Assembly (NCBI GenBank): GCA_017306245.1
Contig: JAFKIY010000006.1
Span: 62,001 to 126,000 of the forward strand
Reading direction: 5' to 3'
DNA from: Micrococcales bacterium
GTDB taxonomy: Bacteria > Actinomycetota > Actinomycetes > Actinomycetales > Microbacteriaceae
DNA: 64,000 nt
The notes beneath the pieces were generated by a model that was given only the letters and a program-made list of their open reading frames with translations, was not told where the DNA came from and made no database searches. The position numbers were made by a program, and so were the translations under genes. This document shows, one piece after another, positions 1 through 8,662 of this stretch; positions within the stretch are counted from its first letter, which is position 1, and each line of letters begins with the position of its first letter.

Positions 1-1319
1 GCCAGGAACGGTGTCGTGAGCCCGGTGAGCGGGATGACCCGGGTCACACCGCCGACCACGATGAAGACCTGGAGGGCGATCACGAAGGACAGGCCGACCC
101 CGAGGAGGCGCCCGAAATCATCCTGGCCGGCGAACCCGATGCGCATTCCGCGGGACACGAGGATCAGGTAGAGGGCGAAGATGGCGAACAGGCCGGCCAG
201 TCCGAGTTCCTCGCCGAGGCTCGCGATGATGTAGTCGCTTTCGGCGAGCGGCACGATGCCGGGCCGACCCTGCCCGAAGCCTGTTCCGATCAGGCCGCCG
301 TGGGCGAGGCCGAAGAGTCCCTGAACGAGTTGGTAGCTGCCGCCGATGGAGTTGTAGACGGTGGGATCGAACGCGTCCAGCCATCCGTGGAATCGGGCGG
401 CCACGTAGCTGAGGATCTGGCTGGCGAGGATGGCGCCGCCGACGAACAGCAGGAGGCCGATGGCGACCCAGCTCAGGCGCCCGGTGGCCACGTAGATCAT
501 GACCAGGAAGAGGCCGAAGTACAGCAGCGAGGTGCCAAGGTCTCGCTGGATGACGAGCACGGCCATTGCGGCTGCCCAAATGACGAGAATCGGGCCGAGG
601 TCGCGCGCCCGCGGGAAGCGCATTCCAAGGAACTTTTTCCCCACCATGGAGAGGCTTTCCCTGGCCTGCACGAGGTAGCCGGCGAAGAAGATGGCGAGCG
701 CGATTTTCGCGAGCTCACCGGGTTGGAATGAGAAGAATCCGAGTCGAACCCACAGCCGTGCGCCGAATTGCTCGTACCCGATGATGGGAAGCATCGGCAG
801 CAGGAGCAGGACGATGCCGGTGAACATGGCGATGTACCGGTAGCGCTGCAGCACCCGGTGGTTTCGGATGGCCACAATGACGGCGAACGCGATGACCAGC
901 GCGATAGCGGTCCACGCGATCTGCCGAATGCCGTCGGCCTCCCACCCTGTGCTCCCGGCCGCCAGGTCGAGCCGGTAGATTTCCGCGATCCCGAGACCGT
1001 TGAGAAGTGTTGCGACGGGGAGGAGGAACGGGTCGGCATCCGGGGCGACGAACCGGAGCGCCACGTGCATGCCGATCGCGAGGGCCGCGAGGCCGCCGCC
1101 CATCCAAATGATTTCGGGCCGGATGTCGCCGAGAACGCCCAACTGGACGAGAACGACGGCGGCGCCGTTGATGATGCAGGCGAAGATCAGGAGCGCGAGT
1201 TCGAGGTTTCGGATTTTCGCGGGCAGGTGGATTCGGAGCCGGAGGTTTCCGCCGTGGTCTGCGGGCGCTGGCGAGGTCACGGGCATGCCGGCCGTGGATT
1301 CCTTTGTGGCGTCAACCAT
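1..1319 (-). CDS. rodA: SEDS-family peptidoglycan glycosyltransferase RodA/FtsW (3' end outside window)
   Basis: Polytopic SEDS protein that polymerises lipid II into glycan strands, partnered with a class B PBP. About 439 residues are visible; the C-terminus lies beyond the left edge, so no stop codon is seen. I read the frame directly: a soluble N-terminus of about 30 residues is followed by many hydrophobic helices, and the family signature occurs late (GGSYQLVQGLFGLAHGG, then GFGQGRPGIVPLAESDYI and GEELGL). The ATG at 1319 overlaps the pstP stop by 8 bases, so translation is coupled. In actinobacteria this gene follows pstP and precedes pbpA, pknA and pknB; those should lie just left of the window. 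RodA rather than FtsW is chosen from this context. Confidence 0.9.
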   Translation of the reverse strand, partial: MVDATKESTAGMPVTSPAPADHGGNLRLRIHLPAKIRNLELALLIFACIINGAAVVLVQLGVLGDIRPEIIWMGGGLAALAIGMHVALRFVAPDADPFLLPVATLLNGLGIAEIYRLDLAAGSTGWEADGIRQIAWTAIALVIAFAVIVAIRNHRVLQRYRYIAMFTGIVLLLLPMLPIIGYEQFGARLWVRLGFFSFQPGELAKIALAIFFAGYLVQARESLSMVGKKFLGMRFPRARDLGPILVIWAAAMAVLVIQRDLGTSLLYFGLFLVMIYVATGRLSWVAIGLLLFVGGAILASQILSYVAARFHGWLDAFDPTVYNSIGGSYQLVQGLFGLAHGGLIGTGFGQGRPGIVPLAESDYIIASLGEELGLAGLFAIFALYLILVSRGMRIGFAGQDDFGRLLGVGLSFVIALQVFIVVGGVTRVIPLTGLTTPFL

Positions 1320-2556
1320 TGGCGGATGCGGCCAATCGTTCGATGATCGCACGGGCGTCGTCCAGGTTGTCGGCGCTGATGGTGTCCTCGACCGTCGACC
1401 GGGTGTACGGGTTCAGGTCGGTCATTTTGATGCTGGTCTGCTGGTAGACGCTGTGCAGCGATATCGGCCCGAGGTTTTGCTGGACGCCCTGATAGATGGC
1501 GACGGTCTCGCCGTTCGCGCCGACGTAGTAGTGCATTTGCGTCCAGCGGTAGGCGAACACGAGGGCGACCACGATGGCGGCGATGATGAGCGCGATGCCG
1601 ACCAGCCAGGTGATTCGGCGTCGGATCGCGCGGCGCTTGTCCTCGAGGATGAGCTCGTCGAAGTATTCTTCGGACTCCGGTTCGAAGTGGCTGTCCGCAT
1701 GCTGGGTGGACTTGAGCGGATGCAGGAGCAGGGTGGGCAGGCGCAGGGCACGTCGAGCGCTGTCCGCTTCGTAGGTAAGCGGGAGCGCTGCGGAGCCGAC
1801 CGTGAGGGGCGGGTTGGAGGCGGAGTCGGCGTTGTCGCCGACATCCACCACCACGACGGTGACATTGTCGGGGGCGCCCTGATCGAGGCTTTCGCGCACA
1901 AGCCGGTTGGCGGCGTCCTTGGCCCCGCTGAACGTGGACAGTACGGCGGCGATTTTGTCGTCGGATACGTAGCTGCTCAGGCCGTCGGAGCAGAGCAGCC
2001 AGCGGTCGCCAGGTTGGGTGTCGAGGATCGCGGTATCGATTTCCGGTGACGAGTCGACATCGCCGAGCACCCGCATGAGCACGGAGCGGCGTGGGTGTAC
2101 TGCGGCTTCTTCCTGCGTGATGCGGCCGCTGTCCACGAGGCGTTGGACGAACGTGTGGTCGGCGGTGACCTGGTCGAGACTTCCGTCGCGGAACAGGTAG
2201 ATGCGGGAGTCGCCGATGTGGGCGAGCACGGCTTTGTCCCCCACCCGAATGATGGAGCTCACCGTCGTGCCCATGCCGGTGAGTTCCGGGTGGTCGAATA
2301 CGGTTTCGGCGAGCATGGTGTTCGCTGCGAGCAGGGCGCTCTGCAGCGCGAATTCGGCATCCGTAGCGGACGCGTACGGTTTGTCTGCTTCGACGATGCG
2401 TTTGAGGGCGATCGCGGACGCCACGTCGCCTCCGGCGTGCCCGCCCATGCCGTCGGCGACGAGGAACAGGTTCTGGCCGGCGTATCCGGAGTCCTGGTTG
2501 TTGGCGCGGATCTTCCCGACGTGGGAGACGGCGGCGCTTCTGCCGGTGGTGGCCAC
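1312..2556 (-). CDS. pstP: PP2C-family Ser/Thr phosphatase PstP
   Basis: Metal-dependent phosphatase that reverses PknA/PknB-type phosphorylation of cell-wall and division proteins. The 414-residue protein shows the PP2C motifs in order: NNQD (D22), DGMGGHAGGD from D35, GDSRIYLF, CSDGLSSYVSDD and DNVTVVVV. The catalytic domain covers roughly residues 8-235. A basic linker leads to one membrane helix at about 313-335 and an extracytoplasmic tail of about 80 residues, the usual PstP architecture. It starts with GTG at 2556, three bases after the fhaB stop, and its end overlaps rodA. Substrates are inferred from the family and the operon. Confidence 0.95.
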   Translation of the reverse strand: MATTGRSAAVSHVGKIRANNQDSGYAGQNLFLVADGMGGHAGGDVASAIALKRIVEADKPYASATDAEFALQSALLAANTMLAETVFDHPELTGMGTTVSSIIRVGDKAVLAHIGDSRIYLFRDGSLDQVTADHTFVQRLVDSGRITQEEAAVHPRRSVLMRVLGDVDSSPEIDTAILDTQPGDRWLLCSDGLSSYVSDDKIAAVLSTFSGAKDAANRLVRESLDQGAPDNVTVVVVDVGDNADSASNPPLTVGSAALPLTYEADSARRALRLPTLLLHPLKSTQHADSHFEPESEEYFDELILEDKRRAIRRRITWLVGIALIIAAIVVALVFAYRWTQMHYYVGANGETVAIYQGVQQNLGPISLHSVYQQTSIKMTDLNPYTRSTVEDTISADNLDDARAIIERLAASANG

Positions 2557-2559
2557 GGG

Positions 2560-3066
2560 TTACCGCCGAAGCTCGAAGCTTGTCGTCCCGATCCGAACCG
2601 GGGTGTTCAGCGGGACCACGGTCGGTACCGTCACTCTGACTTCATCCAAGTAGGTGCCGTTGGTGGAGTCGAGGTCCTGGATGGCCCACTCTTCGCCCCA
2701 CAGCAGGAGCCGGGCGTGATGGGTCGACGTGTAGTCGTCGCGGATGACCAGGCCGCTCTCCGCCGAGCGGCCGATGGTGAGGGGTTCGCCGGACAGTTCG
2801 ATCTCGAGCCCCTCCTTCGCGCCGGTCGTGATGACCAGTCGCTTCGCGTTGTCGAGGGTTGCGGTGGTCTTTTTGGCCGGGGCCTTGGGGGCCGGCTTGG
2901 TCGGCGACGCGGCGGGTGCGAGCGTTTGGGGGGAGGCATCCGCGGGCAGCCGCTTCACCCGCTGGCCGAACAGGTCGGTCCTCAGGGCGTAGACGATTGC
3001 GAAGATGAACACCCACAGCAGCGCGAGGAATCCGAACCGCAGGGCCAGCAGGGTGAGTTCACTCAC
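2560..3066 (-). CDS. fhaB: FHA-domain membrane protein FhaB (FipA-like)
   Basis: 168-residue adaptor with one N-terminal membrane helix (about residues 8-28), a short Ala/Pro/Lys linker and a C-terminal FHA domain (about 95-162) carrying the phosphothreonine-binding signature GRS, STHHARL and NGTYLDE. FHA domains bind phosphothreonine on partners of the PknA/PknB kinases; the mycobacterial FhaB/FipA links this to division. The GTG start overlaps the fhaA stop by four bases (GTGA), so the two are translationally coupled. Size matches the mycobacterial orthologue (about 155 residues). Confidence 0.92.
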   Translation of the reverse strand: MSELTLLALRFGFLALLWVFIFAIVYALRTDLFGQRVKRLPADASPQTLAPAASPTKPAPKAPAKKTTATLDNAKRLVITTGAKEGLEIELSGEPLTIGRSAESGLVIRDDYTSTHHARLLLWGEEWAIQDLDSTNGTYLDEVRVTVPTVVPLNTPVRIGTTSFELRR

Positions 3067-3785
3067 CGGCGATCACCTTCCTCCTGGTCGACGCGCAGGT
3101 CGGAGAACTGATCAACGGACGCGGATTGGGCGAGCACTCGGAACACGATACGGGTTCTGCCGAGGGAAATCACGGAATCGGCGGGCAGGGCGGCCTTCGT
3201 GACGGGGGCGCCATTCAGCTGGGTGCCGTTCGTGGAGCCCAGATCGTTGACCTGCGCGCGCTTGCCATCCCACAGAATTTCGACGTGGCGCCGGGAGATT
3301 CCGGTGTCGTCGACGGTGATGTCCGCTTCGCTGCCGCGTCCGATCACGGTGTGCGACTTCGTGATCGGGTAGCGCTTGCCGTTGATGTCGAGGAGGGGCG
3401 TCCACGAAACGTCGCCTTTGACGTTGGTCGATTCGATGCGGATGACCCCGACGGCGAGGCCTTCGTCTTCGGCCAGGCGGATGCTGATGCCTCCCGCGAA
3501 CTGGTAGTGCTGGGCGGTGGCGTGCGTCTGCACGAGTTGGGTGAATTCGTCGATGAGGGTCGGGCCGATCCCGGTCATCCGTTCGTAGTCGCGCGGTGCC
3601 AGGTGCACGATGAACTTGTTCGGGACGAGGATGCGGTCGCGTGCGACAACGGCTGCCTTCGTGTCGAGTTCGCGCCGAAGTGCCGCGGTGATTTCGACAG
3701 GCTGGAGTCCGCTTTTGAAGGTCCGGGCGAAGGCGCCGTTGACGACTCGCTCAAGACCTTTCTCGAAGCTGTCCAACAAGCCCAA
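3063..3785 (-). CDS. fhaA: DUF3662 and FHA domain protein FhaA, compact form
   Basis: 240-residue cytosolic signalling adaptor. The N-terminal 120 residues match the DUF3662 fold of FhaA (MGLLDSFEKGLERVVNG start), and the C-terminal part is an FHA domain with GRGSEADI, ISRRHVEI and STNGTQLN. The mycobacterial protein is about 527 residues with a long low-complexity linker, which is missing here. The start codon is TTG at 3785; it is chosen because an AAGGAGG ribosome site sits seven bases upstream and the N-terminus then fits the family. First gene of the fhaA-fhaB-pstP-rodA operon. Confidence 0.93.
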   Translation of the reverse strand: MGLLDSFEKGLERVVNGAFARTFKSGLQPVEITAALRRELDTKAAVVARDRILVPNKFIVHLAPRDYERMTGIGPTLIDEFTQLVQTHATAQHYQFAGGISIRLAEDEGLAVGVIRIESTNVKGDVSWTPLLDINGKRYPITKSHTVIGRGSEADITVDDTGISRRHVEILWDGKRAQVNDLGSTNGTQLNGAPVTKAALPADSVISLGRTRIVFRVLAQSASVDQFSDLRVDQEEGDRR

Positions 3786-3853
3786 GTGTCTGCCTCCTTA
3801 TTGTGTCGATGTTAGCCGTTTGGCCCGCGCTCCCGGCTTTCCGTCGGCTGATG

Positions 3854-3903
3854 TCCCGCTGTGAGGCGTCGAGCGTGCGGCACACGAGGGCATCCCGCTG
3901 TGA
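3854..3903. repeat. Two 11-bp direct repeats between fhaA and tRNA-Leu
   Basis: TCCCGCTGTGA occurs at 3854-3864 and again at 3893-3903, 39 bp apart, in the short gap that must hold both the fhaA promoter (minus) and the tRNA promoter (plus). Could be a regulator site or a small duplication; no function can be assigned. Confidence 0.4.
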
Positions 3904-3907
3904 TAAT
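3902..3907 (+). promoter_or_regulatory. -10 element of tRNA-Leu
   Basis: GATAAT, preceded by TGT, ends 11 bases before the mature tRNA 5' end. No good -35 box is visible at the expected distance. Confidence 0.5.
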
Positions 3908-3918
3908 CTCACTACGCT

Positions 3919-4002
<84 letters not shown>

Positions 4003-4036
4003 CAACTTTCTGAGTCGAGACATCGTTGGTAGTTGA

Positions 4037-4067
4037 GCCGCGACTTCGTTCATAACAGAGTCGCGGC
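4037..4067. repeat. Hairpin downstream of tRNA-Leu
   Basis: GCCGCGACT (4037-4045) pairs perfectly with AGTCGCGGC (4059-4067) across a 13-base loop. It lacks a T-run, so a role in tRNA 3' end formation is possible but unproven. The rest of 4003-4232 holds no gene I can support. Confidence 0.4.
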
Positions 4068-4232
4068 GCCTGCGAAGTCGGCCGTCACCGAGGTAGCGGA
4101 GTTTGCCGCCGTGGCGGAGGCAATTCCTTGGCACCAGCGTCCCATGGCGTCGAATCGTTTCCGCAGACGGGACCGGAGAGTTCCGCTGGCTCCGGGGCTG
4201 AAGTCCCGTCGATTCAGTGAAAGCATTGGGTC

Positions 4233-5459
4233 ATGCCGAAGCACCCAGCGGACACGCTGCGGATTACCGCATGGCGATTCATTCTCACGTTTGGCACGGT
4301 CAGCCTTCTGGCCGACTTCGTGTACGAAGGGGCGCGATCGGTAACCGGACCGCTGCTGGCCGCATTCGGCGCGACGGGCCTCATCGTGGGCATCGTCACC
4401 GGTGTCGGGGAGGCCGCTGCGCTTCTCTTGCGTTTGGTGTCCGGGCCGCTCGCCGACCGAACCCGCCGGTTCTGGGCGTGGACTATTGCAGGCTATGCCC
4501 TTACTCTCGTCAGCGTTCCGACTCTGGGCTACTCTGGCGCGCTGTGGGTTGCGTGTGGACTCATCATCCTTGAGCGGGTTGGGAAAGCCGTGCGATCCCC
4601 GGCCAAGGATGCCCTGTTGTCCTACGCGACATCCGCCACCGGCCGAGGGCGAGGTTTCGCCGTGCACGAGGCGCTGGACCAATTCGGGGCAATCATTGGT
4701 CCGCTCGTCGTCGCTGGCATGCTGGCAGTCACCGGGGTCCAATACGGCCCAGCACTCGCTGTCCTCGCGTTGCCGGGAGTGGCCGCTCTGGGGCTGTTGG
4801 TCTGGCTGCGTTCCCGCGCCCGGCACCCGATGGATTTCGAAGTCTCACCACATCGCTCACCCGTCGAGCACAAGCCGATCGGTCGACTCCCGGGCGTGTT
4901 CTGGCTCTATGCAGGATTTACCGCGACCACGATGGCGGGCTTTGCCACGTTCGGGCTCATCTCGTTTCACATTGTGGAAGCAAACCTGCTTCCCTCACCT
5001 GCCGTGCCCGTGCTTTACGCCGCCGTCATGGTTGCGGACGGACTCGCTGCCCTGGCCACCGGGTGGGCCTATGACAGATTCGGCCCGCGAGTGCTCATCG
5101 TGCTCCCCATTGTCGCCGCGACTGTGCCGGCTTTCGCCTTCACCGGCGGCATCCTCGCAGCAATCGTCGGCTCGTTACTGTGGGGAATCGCACTGGGAAT
5201 CCAGGAATCCACCCTTCGCGCCACCGTCGCCGACATCGTGGACGTTCTCAGGCGCAGCACCGCCTACGGGATATTCGCGGCGATCGTCGGAGTTGCCACC
5301 GCAGTCGGCGGTGCCCTGGCGGGGGCACTCTACGACGTCGCGCTACCCCTGCTCATTTACATGACCGTCGCAATCCAGGTCGTGGCGATCGGGCTGCTTC
5401 TGACGATGAGCGGGAGAAGAATCGCGACACAATTCTCAGCCGAGAAGGGCGAAATGTGA
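4233..5459 (+). CDS. MFS transporter
   Basis: 408-residue major facilitator with about 12 hydrophobic helices and the first cytoplasmic loop SGPLADRTRR after the second helix, typical of MFS motif A; a second such loop (GWAYDRFGPR) follows the central linker at about residues 190-215. Substrate is unknown. The ATG at 4233 gives a normal N-terminus (MPKHPADTLRITAWRF). It is followed closely by a YkvA-like gene in the same direction, so the two are probably co-transcribed. No close relative of known function is recognised. Confidence 0.85.
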   Translation: MPKHPADTLRITAWRFILTFGTVSLLADFVYEGARSVTGPLLAAFGATGLIVGIVTGVGEAAALLLRLVSGPLADRTRRFWAWTIAGYALTLVSVPTLGYSGALWVACGLIILERVGKAVRSPAKDALLSYATSATGRGRGFAVHEALDQFGAIIGPLVVAGMLAVTGVQYGPALAVLALPGVAALGLLVWLRSRARHPMDFEVSPHRSPVEHKPIGRLPGVFWLYAGFTATTMAGFATFGLISFHIVEANLLPSPAVPVLYAAVMVADGLAALATGWAYDRFGPRVLIVLPIVAATVPAFAFTGGILAAIVGSLLWGIALGIQESTLRATVADIVDVLRRSTAYGIFAAIVGVATAVGGALAGALYDVALPLLIYMTVAIQVVAIGLLLTMSGRRIATQFSAEKGEM

Positions 5460-5472
5460 TACCCAGTCGTCT

Positions 5473-5937
5473 ATGCACGGGGGCGAGGCGCCCGTGACCG
5501 TGACGTGGTGGCAAATTCTCCTCAGCGTCGCCTGCGGGGTTGCGCTGCTGTGGGTGGGTTTGGTCGGATGCCTCCTGTGGATCTCGCGAAACCAGCCCGA
5601 CAAGACGCGATTGCGCGACGCCCTCCGGCTCGTGCCGGACGTAATCAGACTCCTGCGATTGCTTGTCACGGATCCCAGCGTTCCCCGCGGCGTGCGGATC
5701 TGGCTGGCGGCACTTCTGGTCTATTTGCTGGTACCCATCGACATCATTCCGGACTTCATTCCGATCGTTGGCTACGTCGACGACGCGATCATCGTGGCCA
5801 TAGCGCTGAGGTACGCCACCAAACACGCAGGAATCGACGCTCTCGAACGCCATTGGCCCGGAACCCCTCACGGTCTCCAGGCGCTGCGCACTCTCGCAGG
5901 ACTGGAGAACCCCAGGAAAGACCCCCGTGCGACGTGA
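5473..5937 (+). CDS. YkvA-family (DUF1232) membrane protein
   Basis: Up to 154 residues. An N-terminal membrane helix is followed by the DUF1232 hallmark VPIDIIPDFIPIVGYVDDAI at about residues 87-107. Function of the family is not established. The ATG at 5473 has no ribosome site; the in-frame GTG at 5494 (MTVTWWQILL) is preceded by a GGGGGCGAGG stretch and may be the true start. It lies 13 bases after the MFS gene and ends 9 bases from the convergent lipoprotein gene. Confidence 0.8.
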   Translation: MHGGEAPVTVTWWQILLSVACGVALLWVGLVGCLLWISRNQPDKTRLRDALRLVPDVIRLLRLLVTDPSVPRGVRIWLAALLVYLLVPIDIIPDFIPIVGYVDDAIIVAIALRYATKHAGIDALERHWPGTPHGLQALRTLAGLENPRKDPRAT

Positions 5938-5946
5938 CTTAGGCCG

Positions 5947-6561
5947 CTAACTCGCCGGCTCGAGTTCGAGAACGGCCGTGCCCGTCCCTGCGCTTTGGGT
6001 TTCGAGGGTCAGCTTTCCGCCCGTGCACTGGTATCCGACGAAGGAGCCGGCATCCGTCAGGTCGATTCCCAAATCCTCTGTGGTCAGGGTGATGCCGCTC
6101 ACCGTGGCCGACCCGGTGAGGTCGCTCGAGTCGACTGACGAGGACATGATGCCACCCGAGGACGCGTCGTACGTGCCGGCGACACCACCAGTGATCCGAG
6201 TCACCGCATCCTGCTCCGCGATCGACAGGGAAAGCGTGATCTCGCGCGTGGTGTAGATGAAATCGGCGTCGGAGAACGACAACAGGATCTCCCCGAGCGC
6301 CGAATTCAGGATGATGCCCTCGTCGGGGAGGAAGGATCGATACCAATTTTCCAGGCCGGCGCCTGATGCGACCCAGTCGCCAACAAGGCATCCGGGGTCG
6401 GCGGTTTCGGCGTCGTCGGCTGAGGAGCTGTCGTCGCTGGAGCCGGGCGGGGCGGGGTCGGCGGCGTCGGAACCGCCCGAGCAACCGACGACACCGGTGA
6501 CGGTGACCGCGGCGATCATGAGCGCCCAAAGCGAGGTTGTTCGCGATGCTGTCGTTGGCAT
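5947..6561 (-). CDS. Predicted secreted lipoprotein of unknown function
   Basis: 204 residues. The N-terminus is a type II signal peptide with lipobox VVGC, so acylation is predicted at Cys27. A Ser/Asp/Ala-rich linker (about 28-52) leads to a globular part beginning CLVGDWVASG, a pattern resembling lipocalin-like or META-like beta-barrel lipoproteins, though I cannot place it in a named family. A clear AAGGAG lies upstream of the ATG. Ends facing the YkvA-like gene. Confidence 0.75.
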   Translation of the reverse strand: MPTTASRTTSLWALMIAAVTVTGVVGCSGGSDAADPAPPGSSDDSSSADDAETADPGCLVGDWVASGAGLENWYRSFLPDEGIILNSALGEILLSFSDADFIYTTREITLSLSIAEQDAVTRITGGVAGTYDASSGGIMSSSVDSSDLTGSATVSGITLTTEDLGIDLTDAGSFVGYQCTGGKLTLETQSAGTGTAVLELEPAS

Positions 6562-6650
6562 GGTGGGCTCCTTGTCGTCGTTGCCGAGGGAGTCTGCGCG
6601 TCCCAGTCTTCATGGCCGGTCCGCCGATGGCAACCCTTCCTAGGTGACGA

Positions 6651-7049
6651 TCACTCTGGTTCGTCGCGCTCGCGGGACGCCAAACGTCCCCGCAGCTTCT
6701 CCAGTGCCCTCCGGTCGCGCTTCGTCGGCCGGCCGGCGCCGCGGTCGCGTCGTGGGGCCAGTGCGACGGATTCGCGCGGTGGTGGTGGCGGCGTGAGGTC
6801 GACGAAACACTCGGCTGCCTGCGCCGCGGAAACCCGCTTCACGATGAGGCGCCGCACCGTCAGGATCCGGTCGAACCCGGCAATCCGTACGCGAACCTCA
6901 TCACCGACGCGAACGGGTTGCGCCGCCTTCGCGCGGTCGCCAGCAACTCTCACATGGCCGGCACGGCAACCGGCCGTTGCCGCCGACCGCGTCTTGTACA
7001 CGCGCACCGCCCACAGCCAGGCATCCACGCGCACGGAGGTCGGTTCCAC
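6651..7049 (-). CDS. S4-domain RNA-binding protein (Hsp15-like)
   Basis: 132 residues: S4 RNA-binding domain at about 5-65 (VRVDAWLWAVRVYKTRSAA, then GHVRVAGDRAK), followed by a basic tail with GRPTKRDRRALEKLRGRL, as in the heat-shock protein Hsp15/YrfH group that binds 50S subunits carrying nascent chains. The GTG start is preceded not by a ribosome site but by TAGAGT six bases upstream, suggesting a leaderless mRNA. Role in ribosome rescue is by family analogy. Confidence 0.85.
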   Translation of the reverse strand: MEPTSVRVDAWLWAVRVYKTRSAATAGCRAGHVRVAGDRAKAAQPVRVGDEVRVRIAGFDRILTVRRLIVKRVSAAQAAECFVDLTPPPPPRESVALAPRRDRGAGRPTKRDRRALEKLRGRLASRERDEPE

Positions 7050-7055
7050 GCCTCG

Positions 7056-7061
7056 ACTCTA
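7056..7061 (-). promoter_or_regulatory. -10 of the S4 gene, leaderless
   Basis: TAGAGT on the minus strand, six bases before the GTG at 7049; no ribosome site in between. Confidence 0.5.
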
Positions 7062-7135
7062 CGGCGGCGAACGGATGGCGTCACCCGCACGAGCACGGTC
7101 GGCACGGTGCCGCGCCGGGGAACGAGGCTGTGCCT

Positions 7136-7792
7136 CTACGGCAGGAGGACGGCCTTCAACTCCGCGCTGGAATTGACAGAAGCGATGGACCCGGCGCTTT
7201 CCTCCTGCGCGCCATACCCCCACTCCACGAAAATGGCCGGAATGCCATTGTCCTGCGCGCCATCCACATCGTAGAAGCGGTCCCCCACCATGACCGGGTT
7301 GCCGACATCGGCTTTGATCATCCGGAATCGGGTGAGAGCCTCAGCGACGATGTCGCTCTTCGCGCTGCGGATCTCGTCGATCGATGAGCCGGAAATCACG
7401 CGGAAGTACTGGGTGATGTTCCCGTGGTCGAGAATCAGAGACGCCGCGAACTCCGGTTTCGAGGTGGCCAGCGCGAGCGGGATGCCCGCCCTGTGGATGG
7501 AGCGGAGAAGAGACGCGATTCCGGGATAAATCGGCACATCGCTTCCGCCGTTGGCCAGGTAGTGCTGGCGGTAGATCGCGAGCGCCTGCGCCGACTCGAC
7601 CTGATCCATTCCGGCAAGGTCGCGGAACGAGTCCAGAATCGGCGGCCCCACCCACGCACGCAGCTCCTCCTCGGACGGAACCGGCCGGCCGAGCTTCTCG
7701 AACATGTAGCCGAGCGAGGAGGTGATCCCGGGCGCGGAGTCGGCAATGGTCCCGTCCAGATCGAACAGGATGCAACTCCACGGCGGTTTCAC
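7136..7792 (-). CDS. HAD-superfamily phosphatase (phosphoglycolate phosphatase-like)
   Basis: 218-residue HAD hydrolase with motif I FDLDGTIADS (nucleophile Asp11, Asp13), motif II TSKPE, and motif III/IV GDRFYDVDGA. The helical cap lies between motifs I and II, as in Gph-like subclass I enzymes. The substrate cannot be named; Gph, PpaX and beta-phosphoglucomutase relatives share this pattern. GTG start at 7792, with TAGGGT ending six bases upstream, so a leaderless transcript is likely. The upstream region is occupied by a long inverted repeat. Confidence 0.85.
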   Translation of the reverse strand: MKPPWSCILFDLDGTIADSAPGITSSLGYMFEKLGRPVPSEEELRAWVGPPILDSFRDLAGMDQVESAQALAIYRQHYLANGGSDVPIYPGIASLLRSIHRAGIPLALATSKPEFAASLILDHGNITQYFRVISGSSIDEIRSAKSDIVAEALTRFRMIKADVGNPVMVGDRFYDVDGAQDNGIPAIFVEWGYGAQEESAGSIASVNSSAELKAVLLP

Positions 7793-7798
7793 ACCCCC

Positions 7799-7804
7799 AC
7801 CCTA
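7799..7804 (-). promoter_or_regulatory. -10 of the HAD gene, leaderless
   Basis: TAGGGT on the minus strand, six bases before the GTG at 7792. It abuts the inverted repeat 7804-7885, which therefore covers the -35 region. Confidence 0.5.
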
Positions 7805-7885
7805 CTTTCATCATTCAGGAGGGTGTGTGGCGGGTAAGGCGGACGGCAGTCACTTCAGCCCCATACCCTCCTGAATGATGAAAGT
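7804..7885. repeat. Long inverted repeat (21-bp perfect arms)
   Basis: Arms 7804-7824 and 7865-7885 are perfectly complementary over 21 bp; the left arm begins ACTTTCATCATTCAGGAGG. The loop is 40 bases. It fills the gap between the nucS stop (7885) and the HAD promoter. There is no T-run, so it is not a standard terminator; it resembles a REP-like or MITE-like palindrome. Confidence 0.75.
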
Positions 7886-8580
7886 CAGAAGAGGCGGAGG
7901 TGGCTGGTGTCGAGGCCCCGCATGGCGTCGTAGTCGAGCGTCACGCACCGGATGCCGCGGTCGGTCGCGAGCGTGCGCGCCTGCGGCTTGATCTCCTGCG
8001 CCGCGAACACGCCGGCGACGGGGGCGAGCAGCGGATCCCGGTTCAGGAGTTCCAGATACCGGGTGAGCTGTTCGACGCCATCGATGTCGCCGCGGCGTTT
8101 GATTTCCACGGCGACGCTCCCGCCGTCGGCATCCTTCGCGAGGATGTCCACCGGGCCGATTGCCGTCATGTATTCGCGGCGCACGAGTTGGAAACCGTCG
8201 CCGAGAAGTTCGATCTGCTCGGCGAGAAGCCGTTGCAGATCGGCCTCGACGCCGTCCTTTTGCAGGCCCGGGTCGATGCCGAGCTCATGGATGCTGTCAT
8301 GCAGGATCTCGTGGATGGAGATCACGAGAAGGTCCGCGGTTTTCACGTGACTGAACTTCCACAGTTCCACCACGCCGGCATCCGACTGCTCCGGGTCGGG
8401 GTCCAGGACCGTCAACGTGCACGGCGGGCTCATCCAGTTGAGCGGTTTATAGGAAAGCGAATCGGAGTGGACGAGCACGCTGCCGTCCCCCTTGAGCAGC
8501 AGCAGGCGGGTAGCGAGCGGGAGATGCGCGCTGAGCCGCCCGGCATACTCCACCGAGCATCGGGCAATCACGAGTCGCAC
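7885..8580 (-). CDS. nucS: Mismatch-specific endonuclease NucS/EndoMS
   Basis: 231 residues. NucS cleaves both strands at mismatches and provides non-canonical mismatch repair in actinobacteria that lack MutS/MutL. The N-terminal DNA-binding/dimer domain begins [16 protein letters not shown]; the C-terminal nuclease shows the PD-(D/E)XK residues Asp145 (GPVDIL), Glu159 and Lys161 (VEIKRR), spaced as in archaeal NucS, and ends in a beta-clamp-type tail (HLRLF). A longer frame to 8646 is open, but the GTG at 8580 gives the family N-terminus and sits seven bases after a TAGCCT promoter element. Confidence 0.95.
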   Translation of the reverse strand: MRLVIARCSVEYAGRLSAHLPLATRLLLLKGDGSVLVHSDSLSYKPLNWMSPPCTLTVLDPDPEQSDAGVVELWKFSHVKTADLLVISIHEILHDSIHELGIDPGLQKDGVEADLQRLLAEQIELLGDGFQLVRREYMTAIGPVDILAKDADGGSVAVEIKRRGDIDGVEQLTRYLELLNRDPLLAPVAGVFAAQEIKPQARTLATDRGIRCVTLDYDAMRGLDTSHLRLF

Positions 8581-8587
8581 GAGTACG

Positions 8588-8593
8588 AGGCTA
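8588..8593 (-). promoter_or_regulatory. -10 of nucS, leaderless
   Basis: TAGCCT on the minus strand, seven bases before the GTG at 8580; supports that start over the longer frame. Confidence 0.5.
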
Positions 8594-8662
8594 GCTGACA
8601 CACCGTTCTGCCATGTCCCATGGTTAGGCTCGGTGGCCAAGTCCACTTAACGAGGAGGAACA

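Noticed and set aside
7804..7885. Inverted repeat as a simple Rho-independent terminator of nucS
   Set aside because: The loop is 40 bases and no T-run follows either arm; the stem starts within the stop codon.
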